Shown: positions 17,301 through 27,045, counted from the first letter of the stretch. The stretch is 64,000 nucleotides of DNA from Ga0077555 sp963741565 (GCA_963741565.1 CAVUIK010000010.1:186001-250000), one strand, 5' to 3'. The notes: generated by a model not told the origin, from the letters alone. Numbers and translations are program-made.

Positions 17301-18623
17301 ATGTCTCTTGAAGTTGTTCTCACACTGCTGGCGATCTTCGCGCTGCTGCTGCTATCCGCATTTTTCAACGGCAGCGAGACGGCACTCACCGCCGCCTCCC
17401 GGGCGCGCATGTTGGCCCTGGAGCAGGAAGGCAATTCGAAAGCCGCGCTGGTCAACCGGCTGCTGAAATCGCCCGAAAAGCTCATTGGCGCCGTACTCCT
17501 CGGCAATACGCTGGTCGACGTGCTGGCTTCGGCGATGGCCGCAAGCCTCGCTGTGGCGCTGATCGGTGAGATCGGCGTCATCTATGCGACGGCGATGATG
17601 ACGATCCTGATCGTCATTTTTGCGGCCGTTCTGCCCAAGACCTACGCGCTCGCCTGGCCCGACAAGATGGCGCTCCTCGTTGCGCCGATCATGCGAGTCC
17701 TGATCTGGGTCCTGATGCCGTTCACGACCGGCATCCAGGCGATCGTGCGCGTTCTCCTGAAGCTGACACCGTCGAAGCGGGACGATGCGGCCAACATTCT
17801 TGCTGCCGACGAGGAGATCCGCGGAACCATCGAGCTGCAAAAGCAGGAAGGTTCCGTCGCCAAGACCGACGCGGCAATGCTCGGTGGCGTGCTCGACCTG
17901 AAGGATCTTCAGGTTCTCGACGTGATGGTCCACCGAACCAAGATGGAAACGGTCAATGCGGACGATCCGCCAAAGCGCATCATCGAGCAGGTGTTGAGCA
18001 GCCAGTATTCCCGTGTTCCCGTGTGGCAAGGGGGAGCCGACAACATCGTCGGGGTGTTGCATTCGAAGGACCTGCTTGCAGCGTTGGATCGATCAGACTG
18101 GAGCCCGGAGAAACTCGAGATCCTATCCATTGTCAGTCCGGCATGGTTCGTCCCGGACACGACGAGCCTCAAGGACCAACTCAGCCAGTTCCTGAAGCGA
18201 CACGCCAAGCTCGCACTCGTTGTCGACGAGTACGGGGAAGTGCAAGGGCTGGTGACGCTCGAGGATATCCTGGAAGAGATCGTCGGCCAGATCGCCGACG
18301 AGCATGATACCCAGGAGGTGCAGATCCGCCCGCAATCCGACGGCTCGGTAACGGTGGAAGGAACGGTTGCGTTGCGCGATCTCAACCGAGCGATGGACTG
18401 GGACTTGCCGGACGCAGCCGCGACCACGGTTGCGGGTCTGGTGATGCATGAAGCCCAAACCATTCCCGAAATCGGGCAGGCCTTCACGTTCTACGGATAC
18501 CGCTTCGAAATCGTGCGGAAGCAACGCAACCGCATTACCGGCGTTCGCGTGCGCCGGCTTTCTGACAAATCGGACAAGGCTGGATCAGCAACCGCTGTGA
18601 CGGAACCAGCCGCGAGGAATTGA
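17301..18623 (+). CDS. HlyC/CorC (CNNM-CBS) family membrane protein
   Basis: Membrane protein of 440 residues with the order N-terminal DUF21/CNNM transmembrane domain (helices near residues 5-25, 60-85, 90-110 and 125-145, with the FFNGSETALTAASRAR signature), a CBS-domain pair (about 200-325, with MVHRTKMETV and YGEVQGLVTLEDILEEIVG) and a C-terminal CorC/HlyC transporter-associated domain. The family is linked to magnesium or cobalt efflux; the hemolysin name is historical. GTAAAGAA precedes the ATG at 17301; a TTG at 17277 is in frame. It follows aroB, a conserved neighbourhood in this order. Confidence 0.88.
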   Translation: MSLEVVLTLLAIFALLLLSAFFNGSETALTAASRARMLALEQEGNSKAALVNRLLKSPEKLIGAVLLGNTLVDVLASAMAASLAVALIGEIGVIYATAMMTILIVIFAAVLPKTYALAWPDKMALLVAPIMRVLIWVLMPFTTGIQAIVRVLLKLTPSKRDDAANILAADEEIRGTIELQKQEGSVAKTDAAMLGGVLDLKDLQVLDVMVHRTKMETVNADDPPKRIIEQVLSSQYSRVPVWQGGADNIVGVLHSKDLLAALDRSDWSPEKLEILSIVSPAWFVPDTTSLKDQLSQFLKRHAKLALVVDEYGEVQGLVTLEDILEEIVGQIADEHDTQEVQIRPQSDGSVTVEGTVALRDLNRAMDWDLPDAAATTVAGLVMHEAQTIPEIGQAFTFYGYRFEIVRKQRNRITGVRVRRLSDKSDKAGSATAVTEPAARN

Positions 18624-18697
18624 CCATCGGCAGTGGGTCGACAGGGGGAATCACGTTAGGCTACGTATCGAATCTTGACATCGAGCCCTGAGCGCAC

Positions 18698-19658
18698 ATG
18701 ACCGGCCCAGAGCCACACTCGCCGACGGCCGTCATCGAGAGCTTTCTCGAAATGATGTCGGCCGAAAAGGGCGCCGCCAAGAACACGATCGATGCCTATC
18801 GCCGCGATCTCGATGACTTTGCAGCTTTCTTGGGCAATCGCCATCAAGCCTTGATAACCGCCGTCCCGAGGGACATCGGCGCCTATTTGCAGCATATTTC
18901 GCAGGCCGGACTCGCGACCACGTCGCGAGCGCGTCGCCTGTCGTCGATCCGTCAGCTCTATCGGTTCATGGTCAACGACGAGATCATCAATGAGGACCCA
19001 ACCGTCGGCTTTGCTGGACCGCGGCGCGAACGTCCGCTGCCGAAAGTGCTCTCGATCGCCGAAGTCGAACGCTTGTTGAATGGCGCGGCCCGGCGCATCG
19101 ATGGCAAGTTTGGTCGTGAGCGCGTGCGCGCGCTGCGGCTCAACGCGCTGCTCGAAGTGCTGTATGCGACCGGCATGCGTGTCTCCGAGCTCGTCGGCCT
19201 GCCCCGAAGTGTGCTCGACGGCGACGACCGGATGCTGACCATTACCGGCAAGGGCGGCCGGCAGCGGATCGTGCCGCTGAACACCGAAGCGCGGGCGGCG
19301 CTGCAGCGCTATCTCAACATTGGGCAACGACGGCGATGATGTCGCGCCGATGCTTAAGTCGCGCTGGCTGTTCCCGTCAAAAAGCGCCGAGGGTCATTTG
19401 ACGCGCCAGCGGCTCGGGCAGGAGCTCAAGGAGTTGGCGCTGGAAACGGGCCTCGATCCCGATCGCGTGTCGCCGCATGTCCTGCGGCACGCCTTTGCGA
19501 GCCACCTGTTGGACCGGGGCGCTGATCTGCGGGCCGTGCAGCAGCTGCTCGGTCATGCCGACATCTCAACCACGCAGATCTACACGCACGTTCTCGAAGA
19601 GCGGTTGCGCAAGCTCGTCCACGAGCACCATCCACTGGCACAGACCCGGTTGAGTTGA
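18698..19658 (+). pseudogene. xerD: tyrosine recombinase XerD, frameshifted
   Basis: XerC/XerD-type recombinase that resolves chromosome dimers at dif. The first frame gives an N-terminal SAM-like core-binding domain and the start of the catalytic domain, with R161 in ATGMRVSEL and K185 in TGKGG, then runs into a stop at 19337. The rest (SRWLFPS, HVLRHAFASHLL, LLGHADISTTQIYTHV) continues in the next frame to 19658. All six catalytic positions exist across the two frames. The junction is about 19316-19325, where one surplus base in ATTGGG would restore a protein of about 319 residues, normal for XerD. Either the copy is inactive or the base is an assembly error; because xerD is normally essential for clean segregation, I favour the error. 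Confidence 0.88.
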
Positions 19659-19888
19659 GGGGCCCGAAGAGTTCACCCGGCATTGCAGCTCCTGTGGTCC
19701 GATTCGTGTGGCTCCCAGCGAAGTGAGCACCCCATTGCGCACCAAGGCCTGTTCACAACAGGGGCGCGTGGCGCTTGACGGGACGCATCCGGGCAGGGAT
19801 TGTGCCCTCGAACGCGACCAGAAAATACCAATGGCAGCAAGCACCTGTCTTCTGCCGGACCGGCGACTGAAGGGCGGCACGACCCAGC

Positions 19889-20845
19889 ATGCGCACATAC
19901 ATCGCAGAAATCGACAAGCCGATCGCGGAGCTGGAAAGCAAGGTCGCCGAGTTGCGGTCACTCGCGGCAGATGGCGGCAATGTCTCGATCGCAGACGAGA
20001 TCAACAAGCTGGAACAGAAGGCCCGCCAGCTTCTGGTAGAGACCTATTCCAAATTGAACCCATGGCAGAAAACGCAAGTCGCAAGGCATCCAGAGCGGCC
20101 CCATGCACTGGACTACATCGGCGCGCTGATTCAGGACTTCACGCCGCTCGCTGGCGACCGCTACTTCGCCGAAGACGCAGCGATCATGGGCGGCCTCGGT
20201 AAGTTCCGCGGCAAAGGCGTCGTCGTCATGGGTCACGAGAAGGGCCACGACACCGAAAGCCGCATCAAGCACAACTTCGGCATGGCGAAGCCGGAAGGCT
20301 ATCGCAAAGCCGTACGGCTGATGGAAATGGCTGACAAGTTCGGCCTACCCGTTCTCACGCTCGTCGACACCGCCGGCGCCTATCCCGGCATCGGAGCCGA
20401 GGAGCGCGGTCAAGCCGAAGCGATTGCCCGCTCGACTGATTGCTGCCTGGCACTCGGCGTGCCGCTCATCACGATGGTGATCGGCGAGGGTGGCTCGGGC
20501 GGCGCCGTTGCCATCGCGACAGCCAACCGCATCCTCATGCTGGAGCACGCCATCTACACGGTCGCCTCTCCTGAGGCCGCAGCCACCATTCTCTGGCGTG
20601 ATGCGGCGCGCGCCAAGGATGCTGCAACCAGCATGAAGATCACCGCGCAGGATCTGCTGGGCCTAGGCGTGATCGACGAGATCGTGCCGGAGCCCGTCGG
20701 CGGCGCGCATCGCGACAAGAGCGATATGATTGCGCGCGCCGGCAATGCCATGTGGGCGTCGCTGGAGTCCTTCAATCGCATGAGCCCGGACGAGATCCGC
20801 CGACAGCGCCACGATCGCTTCCTCGCCATCGGGCGCTCCCTGTAG
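19889..20845 (+). CDS. accA: acetyl-CoA carboxylase carboxyltransferase subunit alpha
   Basis: Alpha half of the carboxyltransferase that makes malonyl-CoA for fatty acid synthesis. The 318-residue protein begins with the helical IAELESKVAELRS segment and contains FTPLAGDRYFAEDAAIMGG, the VDTAGAYPGIGAEERGQAEAIA signature and GEGGSGGAVAI. Length matches the family. The 230 bases between it and xerD hold no gene I can support. It converges on the hydratase gene with 12 bases between stops. Confidence 0.95.
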   Translation: MRTYIAEIDKPIAELESKVAELRSLAADGGNVSIADEINKLEQKARQLLVETYSKLNPWQKTQVARHPERPHALDYIGALIQDFTPLAGDRYFAEDAAIMGGLGKFRGKGVVVMGHEKGHDTESRIKHNFGMAKPEGYRKAVRLMEMADKFGLPVLTLVDTAGAYPGIGAEERGQAEAIARSTDCCLALGVPLITMVIGEGGSGGAVAIATANRILMLEHAIYTVASPEAAATILWRDAARAKDAATSMKITAQDLLGLGVIDEIVPEPVGGAHRDKSDMIARAGNAMWASLESFNRMSPDEIRRQRHDRFLAIGRSL

Positions 20846-20857
20846 CCGCGACGCCGG

Positions 20858-21595
20858 TCAGGCGGCCGCGACAAGCTTCATCGTCACCTCGCCGCAACCG
20901 TCGATCACGCCCCTCAGGTCGTGCCGGCCCGTGATCCAATTCATGCCGATCAGGCTGCCTGTGATGACGATCTGGCCGGCCGACAGCTTTTTCTGAAGCT
21001 TCCCGAGTGCGGCCGGCAAAACCTCGAGCGCACGCCAGGGATCTGCGCTCTGCCCGTCCTTCAGCATCTGCCCATCGACGAAGAGACGACCTGGCACCGC
21101 CTTGAAGCCCATTGCGCGCCACCCCGTTATCTCCGGGCCAACAACGATGCCGTGGTTCGAGATCGCATCGGCCAACGCGACATGCCGCTCGACGTTTGCC
21201 GGATCGGCAATCCGGCTCTGGCAGAGCTCGAACACCACGTGGGCCGCCCCAACCGCCTTTATGATCTCCGCGCGCGAGGCGCCGGGCGCCACGTCCCGGC
21301 CCATCCGAAACGCGATCTCGAGCTCCATGCCGGCCGGCTCCGAGCCAACGACCGTCCAAGTTCCGCCATTGGCAACGGCTCCGACATCCAGGATCGGCGC
21401 GAACGTCACCATGCCACCCGGCAGCTCGTTGACTTTCCACCCGATTGTGCGCGCGCCGAGCGCGGCGATCATCTTGTCCTGAACGACCGCAGCCTCGTCG
21501 AAATCCCGCGGCGCGTCCGGCAGGACGATCCGGGTTCCCGCGCGCCTGGCTGCGGCGAGGCGCAGTGCAATGTCTGTCAATCGATCTTGAGACAC
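20858..21595 (-). CDS. fumarylacetoacetate hydrolase/2-keto-4-pentenoate hydratase family protein
   Basis: FAH-superfamily protein of 245 residues. The EPAGMELEIAFRMGRDV segment supplies the metal-binding acidic pair; it resembles 2-keto-4-pentenoate hydratase or 4-oxalocrotonate decarboxylase more than FAH itself. The C-terminal ITGSLIGMN matches the TGSLT-type hydratase motif. The start is GTG at 21595, with AGGAGG eight bases upstream. The frameshifted bolA gene lies just upstream on the same strand. The substrate is likely a meta-cleavage intermediate, but no other meta-pathway genes are adjacent. Confidence 0.82.
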   Translation of the reverse strand: MSQDRLTDIALRLAAARRAGTRIVLPDAPRDFDEAAVVQDKMIAALGARTIGWKVNELPGGMVTFAPILDVGAVANGGTWTVVGSEPAGMELEIAFRMGRDVAPGASRAEIIKAVGAAHVVFELCQSRIADPANVERHVALADAISNHGIVVGPEITGWRAMGFKAVPGRLFVDGQMLKDGQSADPWRALEVLPAALGKLQKKLSAGQIVITGSLIGMNWITGRHDLRGVIDGCGEVTMKLVAAA

Positions 21596-21609
21596 GATTC
21601 GTCCTCCTC

Positions 21610-21886
21610 TCAGCGAATAGCCTCGCCCGGAGCATACGCCTTGATGGCCATGGCGTGCACCCGATGCCGCAGCAGATCGCCGAGCGCGTCATTGACCATC
21701 CGGTGCCTATCCACCCGCGAGCGGCCCTCGAACACCTTTGAGACCACCAGGAGACGAAAATGGCTCTCACCCGTCCCCGGCGACGAGGCATGCCCCGCGT
21801 GCATGTGCGAACTCGTTGACGACATCCAGCCGTGTCGGCTCGAGCGCCACCATCAAGCGCTGCCGAATGTCCTGCTCCGTGCTCAT
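21610..21886 (-). pseudogene. BolA family protein, frameshifted
   Basis: BolA-like protein, which with monothiol glutaredoxins handles [2Fe-2S] clusters and in some bacteria regulates morphology. The ATG at 21886 follows AAGGA and gives TEQDIRQRLMVALEPTRLDVVNE; the conserved remainder SSHMHAGHASS, GESHFRLLVVS, RVDRHRMVNDAL and HAMAIKAYAPGE is in the next frame to 21610. Removing one of the two A residues at 21810-21811 (plus strand) joins them into about 91 residues, the normal size, with the invariant histidine in HMHAGH. It is divergent from the J-domain gene, the usual neighbour in this order. Confidence 0.82.
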
Positions 21887-21991
21887 CTCGGTGTCCTTTT
21901 GCGCAATCCGATGCCCGGTCGCAACGGCCGCATGCAAACGCGCACAGCCGTCCTTGTCTATCGGGGGCAACTCGGACCATAATCCAGCAGG

Positions 21992-22622
21992 ATGAAACCA
22001 ACTTCCAAATATTTCGACAGCATTCGCATCAAGCGTGGTGAGGCGACCGCCGCCAAGCCAATCGCGCAGGCTTGCCAGTGGAAGGGCTGCAAACTCGCCG
22101 GCAACCACCGGGCGCCCAAGGGCCGCGGCCGCGACGGCGAGTTTTATGCCTTCTGCATGGACCATGTGCGGCAATTCAACGCGACCTACAATTACTTCGA
22201 CGGCATGAGCGATGTTGAAGTCGAGGATTTCCAGAAGAGTTCGATCACCGGCCACCGCCCCACGTGGAAGCTCGGTGAGAACGCCGCAGCTGCCGGTCGC
22301 GAGGCCCCTAACGGGTCGGGCGGCTACGCTCGCTTCGCCCGTGACGGCGGCGCCGACCCGCACGATTTGCTCCAGAATCCCGAGGAATCTGGCTCAAAAT
22401 CTGGAAAAGCTGCACGCCGGGGCCTGAAGCCGCTGGAGCGAAAAGCGCTCGAACTCGCTGCACCTGCCGGAGACCGCCTCTAAGGACGACATCAAGACCC
22501 GTTTCAAGGACTTGGTTAAACGTCACCACCCCGATGCCAACGGTGGAGATCGCGCATCCGAAGACAAGTTGCGCGAAATCATCCAAGCCTATAACTATTT
22601 GAAGCAGGCAGGACTCGTATGA
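21992..22622 (+). pseudogene. J-domain (DnaJ-like) protein, frameshifted
   Basis: Small co-chaperone typical of the bolA-cobS neighbourhood. The first frame encodes YFDSIRIK, a cysteine/histidine-containing N-terminal region (CQWKGCKLAGNHRAPKGRGR, then FCMDHVRQFN and YNYFDGMSD) and ITGHRPTW, and stops at 22483. The C-terminal J-domain is in the next frame: RFKDLVKRHHPDANGGDR carries the HPD motif, then LREIIQAYNYLK, ending at 22622. One extra A in the pair at 22452-22453 would account for the shift and restore about 209 residues, the expected length. As written, the protein would lack its J-domain. Confidence 0.83.
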
Positions 22623-22751
22623 GCCTGCCCAGAGTTGACCTCTGGCTGCCGTCTGGCATCCAGGCGAAATTACTCCGAGATATCCGGCAGTTCTGCCCTG
22701 TCGAGTGGCAGCCTCCGGTGAGGCAACTAGGGATCAGGAATCAACAAACAG

Positions 22752-23744
22752 ATGCGCGCCCAAGCTCAGGCCGGAGCCCCCGGCATGCCGGACACGATGG
22801 TGTCCGTTCGGAAGGTTTTTGGCATCGACTCCGACATGGAGGCGCCAGCCTACAGCAAGTCGGACCCACATGTTCCTGATTTGGATGCGGACTACCTTTT
22901 CAACAAGGAAGTCACGCTCGCGATTCTCGCCGGCTTCAAGCACAACCGGCGTGTCATGGTTCAGGGCTATCACGGCACTGGCAAGTCGACGCATATCGAG
23001 CAGGTTGCGGCACGGCTCAATTGGCCCTGCGTTCGCGTCAATCTCGACAGTCACGTCAGCCGCATCGATCTGGTCGGCAAGGACGCCATCGTGCTGAAGG
23101 ACGGCAAGCAGGTCACCGAGTTCCGCGAAGGCATTTTGCCGTGGGCCCTGCAAAACAATGTAGCGCTCTGCTTCGACGAGTATGACGCTGGCCGGCCGGA
23201 CGTGATGTTCGTAATCCAGCGCGTGCTCGAGGTGTCGGGGAAGCTTACCCTGCTCGACCAGTCGAAGGTCATCCGCCCGCATCCCGCGTTCCGCCTGTTC
23301 TCGACGACGAACACCATCGGCCTCGGGGATACGTCCGGCCTCTATCACGGCACCCAGCAGATCAACCAGGGTCAGATGGACCGCTGGTCAATCGTGGCGA
23401 CGCTCAATTATCTGCCGCATGACGACGAAGTTGGCATCGTTCTCTCGAAAGCCAAGGCCTTCAACAAGAGCGACGCGAAGAAGAAGGTCATCAACAACAT
23501 GGTGCGCGTTGCCGACCTCACTCGATCGGCGTTTATCAATGGCGACCTGTCGACCGTCATGAGTCCGCGCACCGTGCTCACGTGGGCCGAGAACTCCGAG
23601 ATCTTCGGCTCGGTCGGCTTCGCGTTCCGCATGACGTTCTTGAACAAGTGCGACGAGCTCGAGCGGCCGCTGGTTGCCGAATTCTATCAGCGCTGCTTCG
23701 GCGAAGAGCTTCCGGAGTCTGCGGCGAACGTCGCGCTCAGCTGA
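22752..23744 (+). CDS. cobS: aerobic cobaltochelatase subunit CobS
   Basis: AAA+ ATPase subunit of the aerobic cobaltochelatase that inserts Co2+ into hydrogenobyrinic acid a,c-diamide in B12 synthesis. The 330-residue protein has Walker A GYHGTGKST at 72-80, Walker B LCFDEYDAGRPD and the sensor segment FSTTNTIGLGDTSGLYHG. CobS works with CobT (next gene) and the large subunit CobN, which is not in the window. The ATG at 22785 with GGAG upstream is an alternative start that would remove 11 poorly conserved residues. A palindromic repeat element, not an ordinary spacer, separates it from cobT. Confidence 0.94.
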   Translation: MRAQAQAGAPGMPDTMVSVRKVFGIDSDMEAPAYSKSDPHVPDLDADYLFNKEVTLAILAGFKHNRRVMVQGYHGTGKSTHIEQVAARLNWPCVRVNLDSHVSRIDLVGKDAIVLKDGKQVTEFREGILPWALQNNVALCFDEYDAGRPDVMFVIQRVLEVSGKLTLLDQSKVIRPHPAFRLFSTTNTIGLGDTSGLYHGTQQINQGQMDRWSIVATLNYLPHDDEVGIVLSKAKAFNKSDAKKKVINNMVRVADLTRSAFINGDLSTVMSPRTVLTWAENSEIFGSVGFAFRMTFLNKCDELERPLVAEFYQRCFGEELPESAANVALS

Positions 23745-23751
23745 TCACCAT

Positions 23752-23877
23752 GTCATCCCGGGGCCCAGCCCCGGGATCTTCACGCATAGCGACCTACCGT
23801 CTGCGTGATGGGCTTACTCAATGTCGACCCTTCGCGCCTGAGGATCACCGGATCCTGGGTCCGAGGCCCGGGATGAC
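23752..23877. repeat. palindromic intergenic repeat element (REP/MITE-like)
   Basis: A 126-bp element with perfect 11-bp terminal inverted repeats (GTCATCCCGGG at 23752-23762; its complement at 23867-23877). An internal palindrome of CCCGGGG and CCCCGGG follows at the left end. It fills almost all of the 138 bases between cobS and cobT and ends six bases before the cobT start. This design is typical of short non-coding repeats dispersed in genomes of this order. No second copy is in the window. Confidence 0.7.
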
Positions 23878-23882
23878 CAACC

Positions 23883-25781
23883 ATGGCGACACCACCGAAG
23901 AAGAACAAAGAATCCCCCTCGGAACCATTCAAGCGCGTGCTTGGATTGGCCGTGAGGGCGATCGCCGGCGACGACCAAGTCCAAGTCAACTATGCGCCTG
24001 GAAAACCGGAGATCGATGGAAACCTCGTCCAGTTGCCGGAACCTTCCCGGATACCGTCGGCCAAAGAGATCGCCGTCATCCGGGGCTGGGCCGATAGTTT
24101 CGCGCTGACAGCCGCCCGTCATAACCCGAAGCTGCACAATCGTCTGGCCCCGTCCGCCGGACCGGCCCGCGCGGTATTCGAGGCGGCTGAGCGCGCGCGC
24201 GTCGAATCACTCGGCGCCATGCGGATGTCCGGCATGGCAAACAACTTAACCGCCAAGATCGAAGACCAATTTGCGCACGGCCGCTTTGCCAACGTTTCCG
24301 ACAAGAGCGAGGCCCCGATCGAAGACGCGCTCGCCTTGCTGGTGCGCGAACGGCTTACGGGACTGGCGCCTCCGGAGACTGCCAAGGGCCTCGTCGACGT
24401 CTGGCGACCCTTCATCGAGGAGAAGGGCGCGAAAGCATTCGAACGCCTTGAGAAGGTAGCCGAAGATCAAGTCGCGTTCGGGCGCATGATGCGCGAGATG
24501 CTGAAGGCGCTGGAACTTTCCGAGGAGCTGTCGGACGGCGAGAAGCAGGACGGTGACAGCGACGACGAGCAGCAGCCCGACGGCGGCGAATCGGAGGCGC
24601 AGGACAACGCCGACAATCCCGATTCGCAAGATCAGGACAGCGACGATCAGCGGGCCGAAGGCGAGGAAGGCGAGACCACCGAAACCTCGGAAGCCGGCGA
24701 GACCGACGAGTTCGACGCAGACGCCGACGGCGACGAAATGGCGGATACCCGCGAGCCCTGGCGGCCCAACACCAGCGTGCTCGATGACCCCGAGCGCTTT
24801 GGATACAAGGTCTTCAGCAGGGCCAACGACGAGGAGGTCGAGGCCGACGAACTATCGACTCCCGATGAGCTGGAGCGGCTGCGCTCGTTCCTGGACAAGG
24901 AGCTGCGCAACTTGTCCGGCGCCGTATCGCGCCTCGCCAACCGATTACAGCGCAAGCTCCTGGCGCAACAGAACCGCGCCTGGGACTTCGACCTCGAGGA
25001 AGGCATGCTCGATGCCGCGCGCCTGACGCGCGTAATCACCGACCCGATGCACGCTTTGTCGTTCAAGCATGAGCGCGACACGGACTTCCGCGACACGGTC
25101 GTCACGCTGCTGCTCGACAACTCGGGCTCGATGCGCGGCCGTCCGATCATGGTTGCCGCGTGCTGTGCCGACATTCTGGCGCGGACGCTGGAGCGCTGTG
25201 GCGTCAAGGTCGAGATTCTCGGCTTCACGACGCGTGCCTGGAAGGGTGGCCAATCGCGGGAAGCCTGGCTCGCCGCGGGAAAACCGGGCGCGCCGGGCCG
25301 GCTCAACGATCTCCGGCACATCATTTACAAGACTGCCGACGCACCCTGGCGGCGCTCCAAGCGCTCACTTGCCTTGATGATGCGCGAGGGGCTACTGAAG
25401 GAGAACATCGACGGCGAAGCGCTCGCCTGGGCCCACAACCGGTTGCTGGGGCGCCCCGAGCAACGCCGCATTCTGATGATGATCTCGGACGGCGCGCCGG
25501 TCGACGATTCGACGCTGTCGGTCAACTCCGGCTGCTATCTGGAGCGGCACCTACGGCAGGTCATTGAGGAAATCGAGACCAAGTCTCCGGTGGAACTGAT
25601 CGCGATCGGCATCGGTCACGACGTGACCCGCTATTATCGGCGGGCGGTCACGATCACCGATCCCGGCGAGCTTGCTGGCGCCATGACCGACAAGCTGGTG
25701 GAGTTGTTCGAGGAAAAAGGCCCGCCAGCCCGAGGCCATGGAAGCTCACGGCCAGTTCCAAAGCGGCGCAAAGCAGTTTGA
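23883..25781 (+). CDS. cobT: cobaltochelatase subunit CobT
   Basis: CobT forms a ring complex with CobS that drives cobalt insertion by CobN. The 632-residue protein has an N-terminal conserved region (EPFKRVLGLAVRAIAGD), a long acidic low-complexity segment at about residues 215-285 rich in Asp, Glu and Gln, and a C-terminal von Willebrand A domain with the MIDAS motif DNSGS near residue 410 and ISDGAPVDDSTL. This order and size are diagnostic. A phytase-like gene follows on the same strand. Confidence 0.94.
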   Translation: MATPPKKNKESPSEPFKRVLGLAVRAIAGDDQVQVNYAPGKPEIDGNLVQLPEPSRIPSAKEIAVIRGWADSFALTAARHNPKLHNRLAPSAGPARAVFEAAERARVESLGAMRMSGMANNLTAKIEDQFAHGRFANVSDKSEAPIEDALALLVRERLTGLAPPETAKGLVDVWRPFIEEKGAKAFERLEKVAEDQVAFGRMMREMLKALELSEELSDGEKQDGDSDDEQQPDGGESEAQDNADNPDSQDQDSDDQRAEGEEGETTETSEAGETDEFDADADGDEMADTREPWRPNTSVLDDPERFGYKVFSRANDEEVEADELSTPDELERLRSFLDKELRNLSGAVSRLANRLQRKLLAQQNRAWDFDLEEGMLDAARLTRVITDPMHALSFKHERDTDFRDTVVTLLLDNSGSMRGRPIMVAACCADILARTLERCGVKVEILGFTTRAWKGGQSREAWLAAGKPGAPGRLNDLRHIIYKTADAPWRRSKRSLALMMREGLLKENIDGEALAWAHNRLLGRPEQRRILMMISDGAPVDDSTLSVNSGCYLERHLRQVIEEIETKSPVELIAIGIGHDVTRYYRRAVTITDPGELAGAMTDKLVELFEEKGPPARGHGSSRPVPKRRKAV

Positions 25782-25893
25782 GCGCCTCCTCACACAGTTT
25801 CGCCTGTCTTTGATTGGGCTGCCTCGGATCGGCCGGTTTTTTCGTACTCAGCTAAGCCGATCGGACCAGATACGTGCAGCAGGGACCGGCCGA

Positions 25894-26982
25894 ATGATGT
25901 TCTGCAGATTGCAGCCGCGCCGGGCCTTTGCCAGCTTTGCCGTCGCGACAGCACTGGCCATCTGCACAGCGAACGCCATCCCGTGGCGTGACCGCGCACT
26001 TGCCGAGCTGCCAAGCGACGTTCGCGACATCGAGGTGACAGCGCGGCAACTCAAGAGTTTCGAGCGATCTTCAACTTCCAAGCGCCAATTCGGCAAGCTG
26101 GAGTTTCGCGGCGGCCTTGTATTGTCTTCGAGCGCCAAATCGTTCGGTGGCTGGTCGGGGCTGACCATCGATCCGCAGGGCCGCCAGTTCATCGCGGTTT
26201 CCGACGAAGGTACCTGGCTATCAGGCACGATCGACTACGATGAAACGGCGCCGAAAGGTATTTCGTCGGCCCGACTTGGACCAACCAAGGCCCTGGGCGG
26301 GCGTACGCTCGACAGGAAGCGCGATCTCGATGCCGAAGCCGTCACGTTGCTCGACGGTAACCTGAAGCAAGGGACGCTACTGATTGGATTCGAACGCAAT
26401 CACCGGATCGGCCGATTCCCGGTCGTCGACGGCAGCGTGCAAGCTCCGACCGGCTATCTGAAGTCGCCGCCTGAAGCCCGGCGGATGCGCATGAACAAGG
26501 GCTTCGAGGCCGTGGCCGTCATGCAGGGCGGCTCCTACAAGGGATCGCCCATCGCCTTTTCCGAGCGATTTCCGGATAACCCAGCGCTGCACATCGGATG
26601 GCTTTGGGTGAAGGGTGAACCTCAACGTCTGACAATCAACGACATCGGTGATTTCGAGCTGACCGATGTAGCATCCTTACCGGATGGCGCCCTGCTTCTG
26701 CTGGAACGGCGGTTCCGCTGGACCGAAGGTGTCAAAATGAGACTCCGGCGGTTCCCGGCCGATCAGATCAAGCCTGGCGCCGTCCTGCAGGGCGAAGTCC
26801 TGATCGAAGCTGATATGGCCTACGAGATCGACAACATGGAAGGGCTTGCGATCCATCGTGGCGCCGGCGGCGAGATTGTTCTGACGTTGATCTCAGATGA
26901 CAACTTCAATTCGTTTCTGCAACGCACCCTTTTGCTGCAGTTCACTCTGCTCGACGACAGTGTCGCCGCCGCAAAACGTTAG
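25894..26982 (+). CDS. esterase-like activity of phytase family protein, exported
   Basis: Exported protein of 362 residues with a signal segment (FASFAVATALAICTANA). The mature part has the phytase-like propeller signature: FGGWSGLTIDPQGRQFIAVSDEGTW, then DAEAVTLL, FERNHRIGRF, NKGFEAVAV and DNMEGLAI. The fold is named for phytase-like esterases, but the substrate is not established. I chose the ATG at 25894 with GGGA upstream; the frame is open to 25738 inside cobT. It follows cobT, a recurrent neighbour in this order, and ends at a bidirectional terminator. Confidence 0.82.
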   Translation: MMFCRLQPRRAFASFAVATALAICTANAIPWRDRALAELPSDVRDIEVTARQLKSFERSSTSKRQFGKLEFRGGLVLSSSAKSFGGWSGLTIDPQGRQFIAVSDEGTWLSGTIDYDETAPKGISSARLGPTKALGGRTLDRKRDLDAEAVTLLDGNLKQGTLLIGFERNHRIGRFPVVDGSVQAPTGYLKSPPEARRMRMNKGFEAVAVMQGGSYKGSPIAFSERFPDNPALHIGWLWVKGEPQRLTINDIGDFELTDVASLPDGALLLLERRFRWTEGVKMRLRRFPADQIKPGAVLQGEVLIEADMAYEIDNMEGLAIHRGAGGEIVLTLISDDNFNSFLQRTLLLQFTLLDDSVAAAKR

Positions 26983-26994
26983 GCCACCAAAATC

Positions 26995-27021
26995 AAAGGC
27001 CCGCAAAACCGGCGGGCCTTT
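26995..27021. terminator. bidirectional intrinsic terminator
   Basis: AAAGGCCCGC at 26995-27004 pairs with GCGGGCCTTT at 27012-27021 around a seven-base loop. It lies between convergent genes and has A/T runs on both sides, so it can serve both strands. Confidence 0.7.
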
Positions 27022-27045
27022 GCCAAATCCAATCTGGCGATACGA

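Noticed and set aside
18698..19658. Programmed ribosomal frameshift in xerD
   Set aside because: No slippery heptamer with a downstream stem is apparent, XerD is not known to use one, and five other genes show the same kind of break.
20772..22001. A 409-codon minus-strand frame spanning the hydratase and bolA region
   Set aside because: It runs out of frame across the hydratase and bolA genes, has no motif, and is explained by GC bias.
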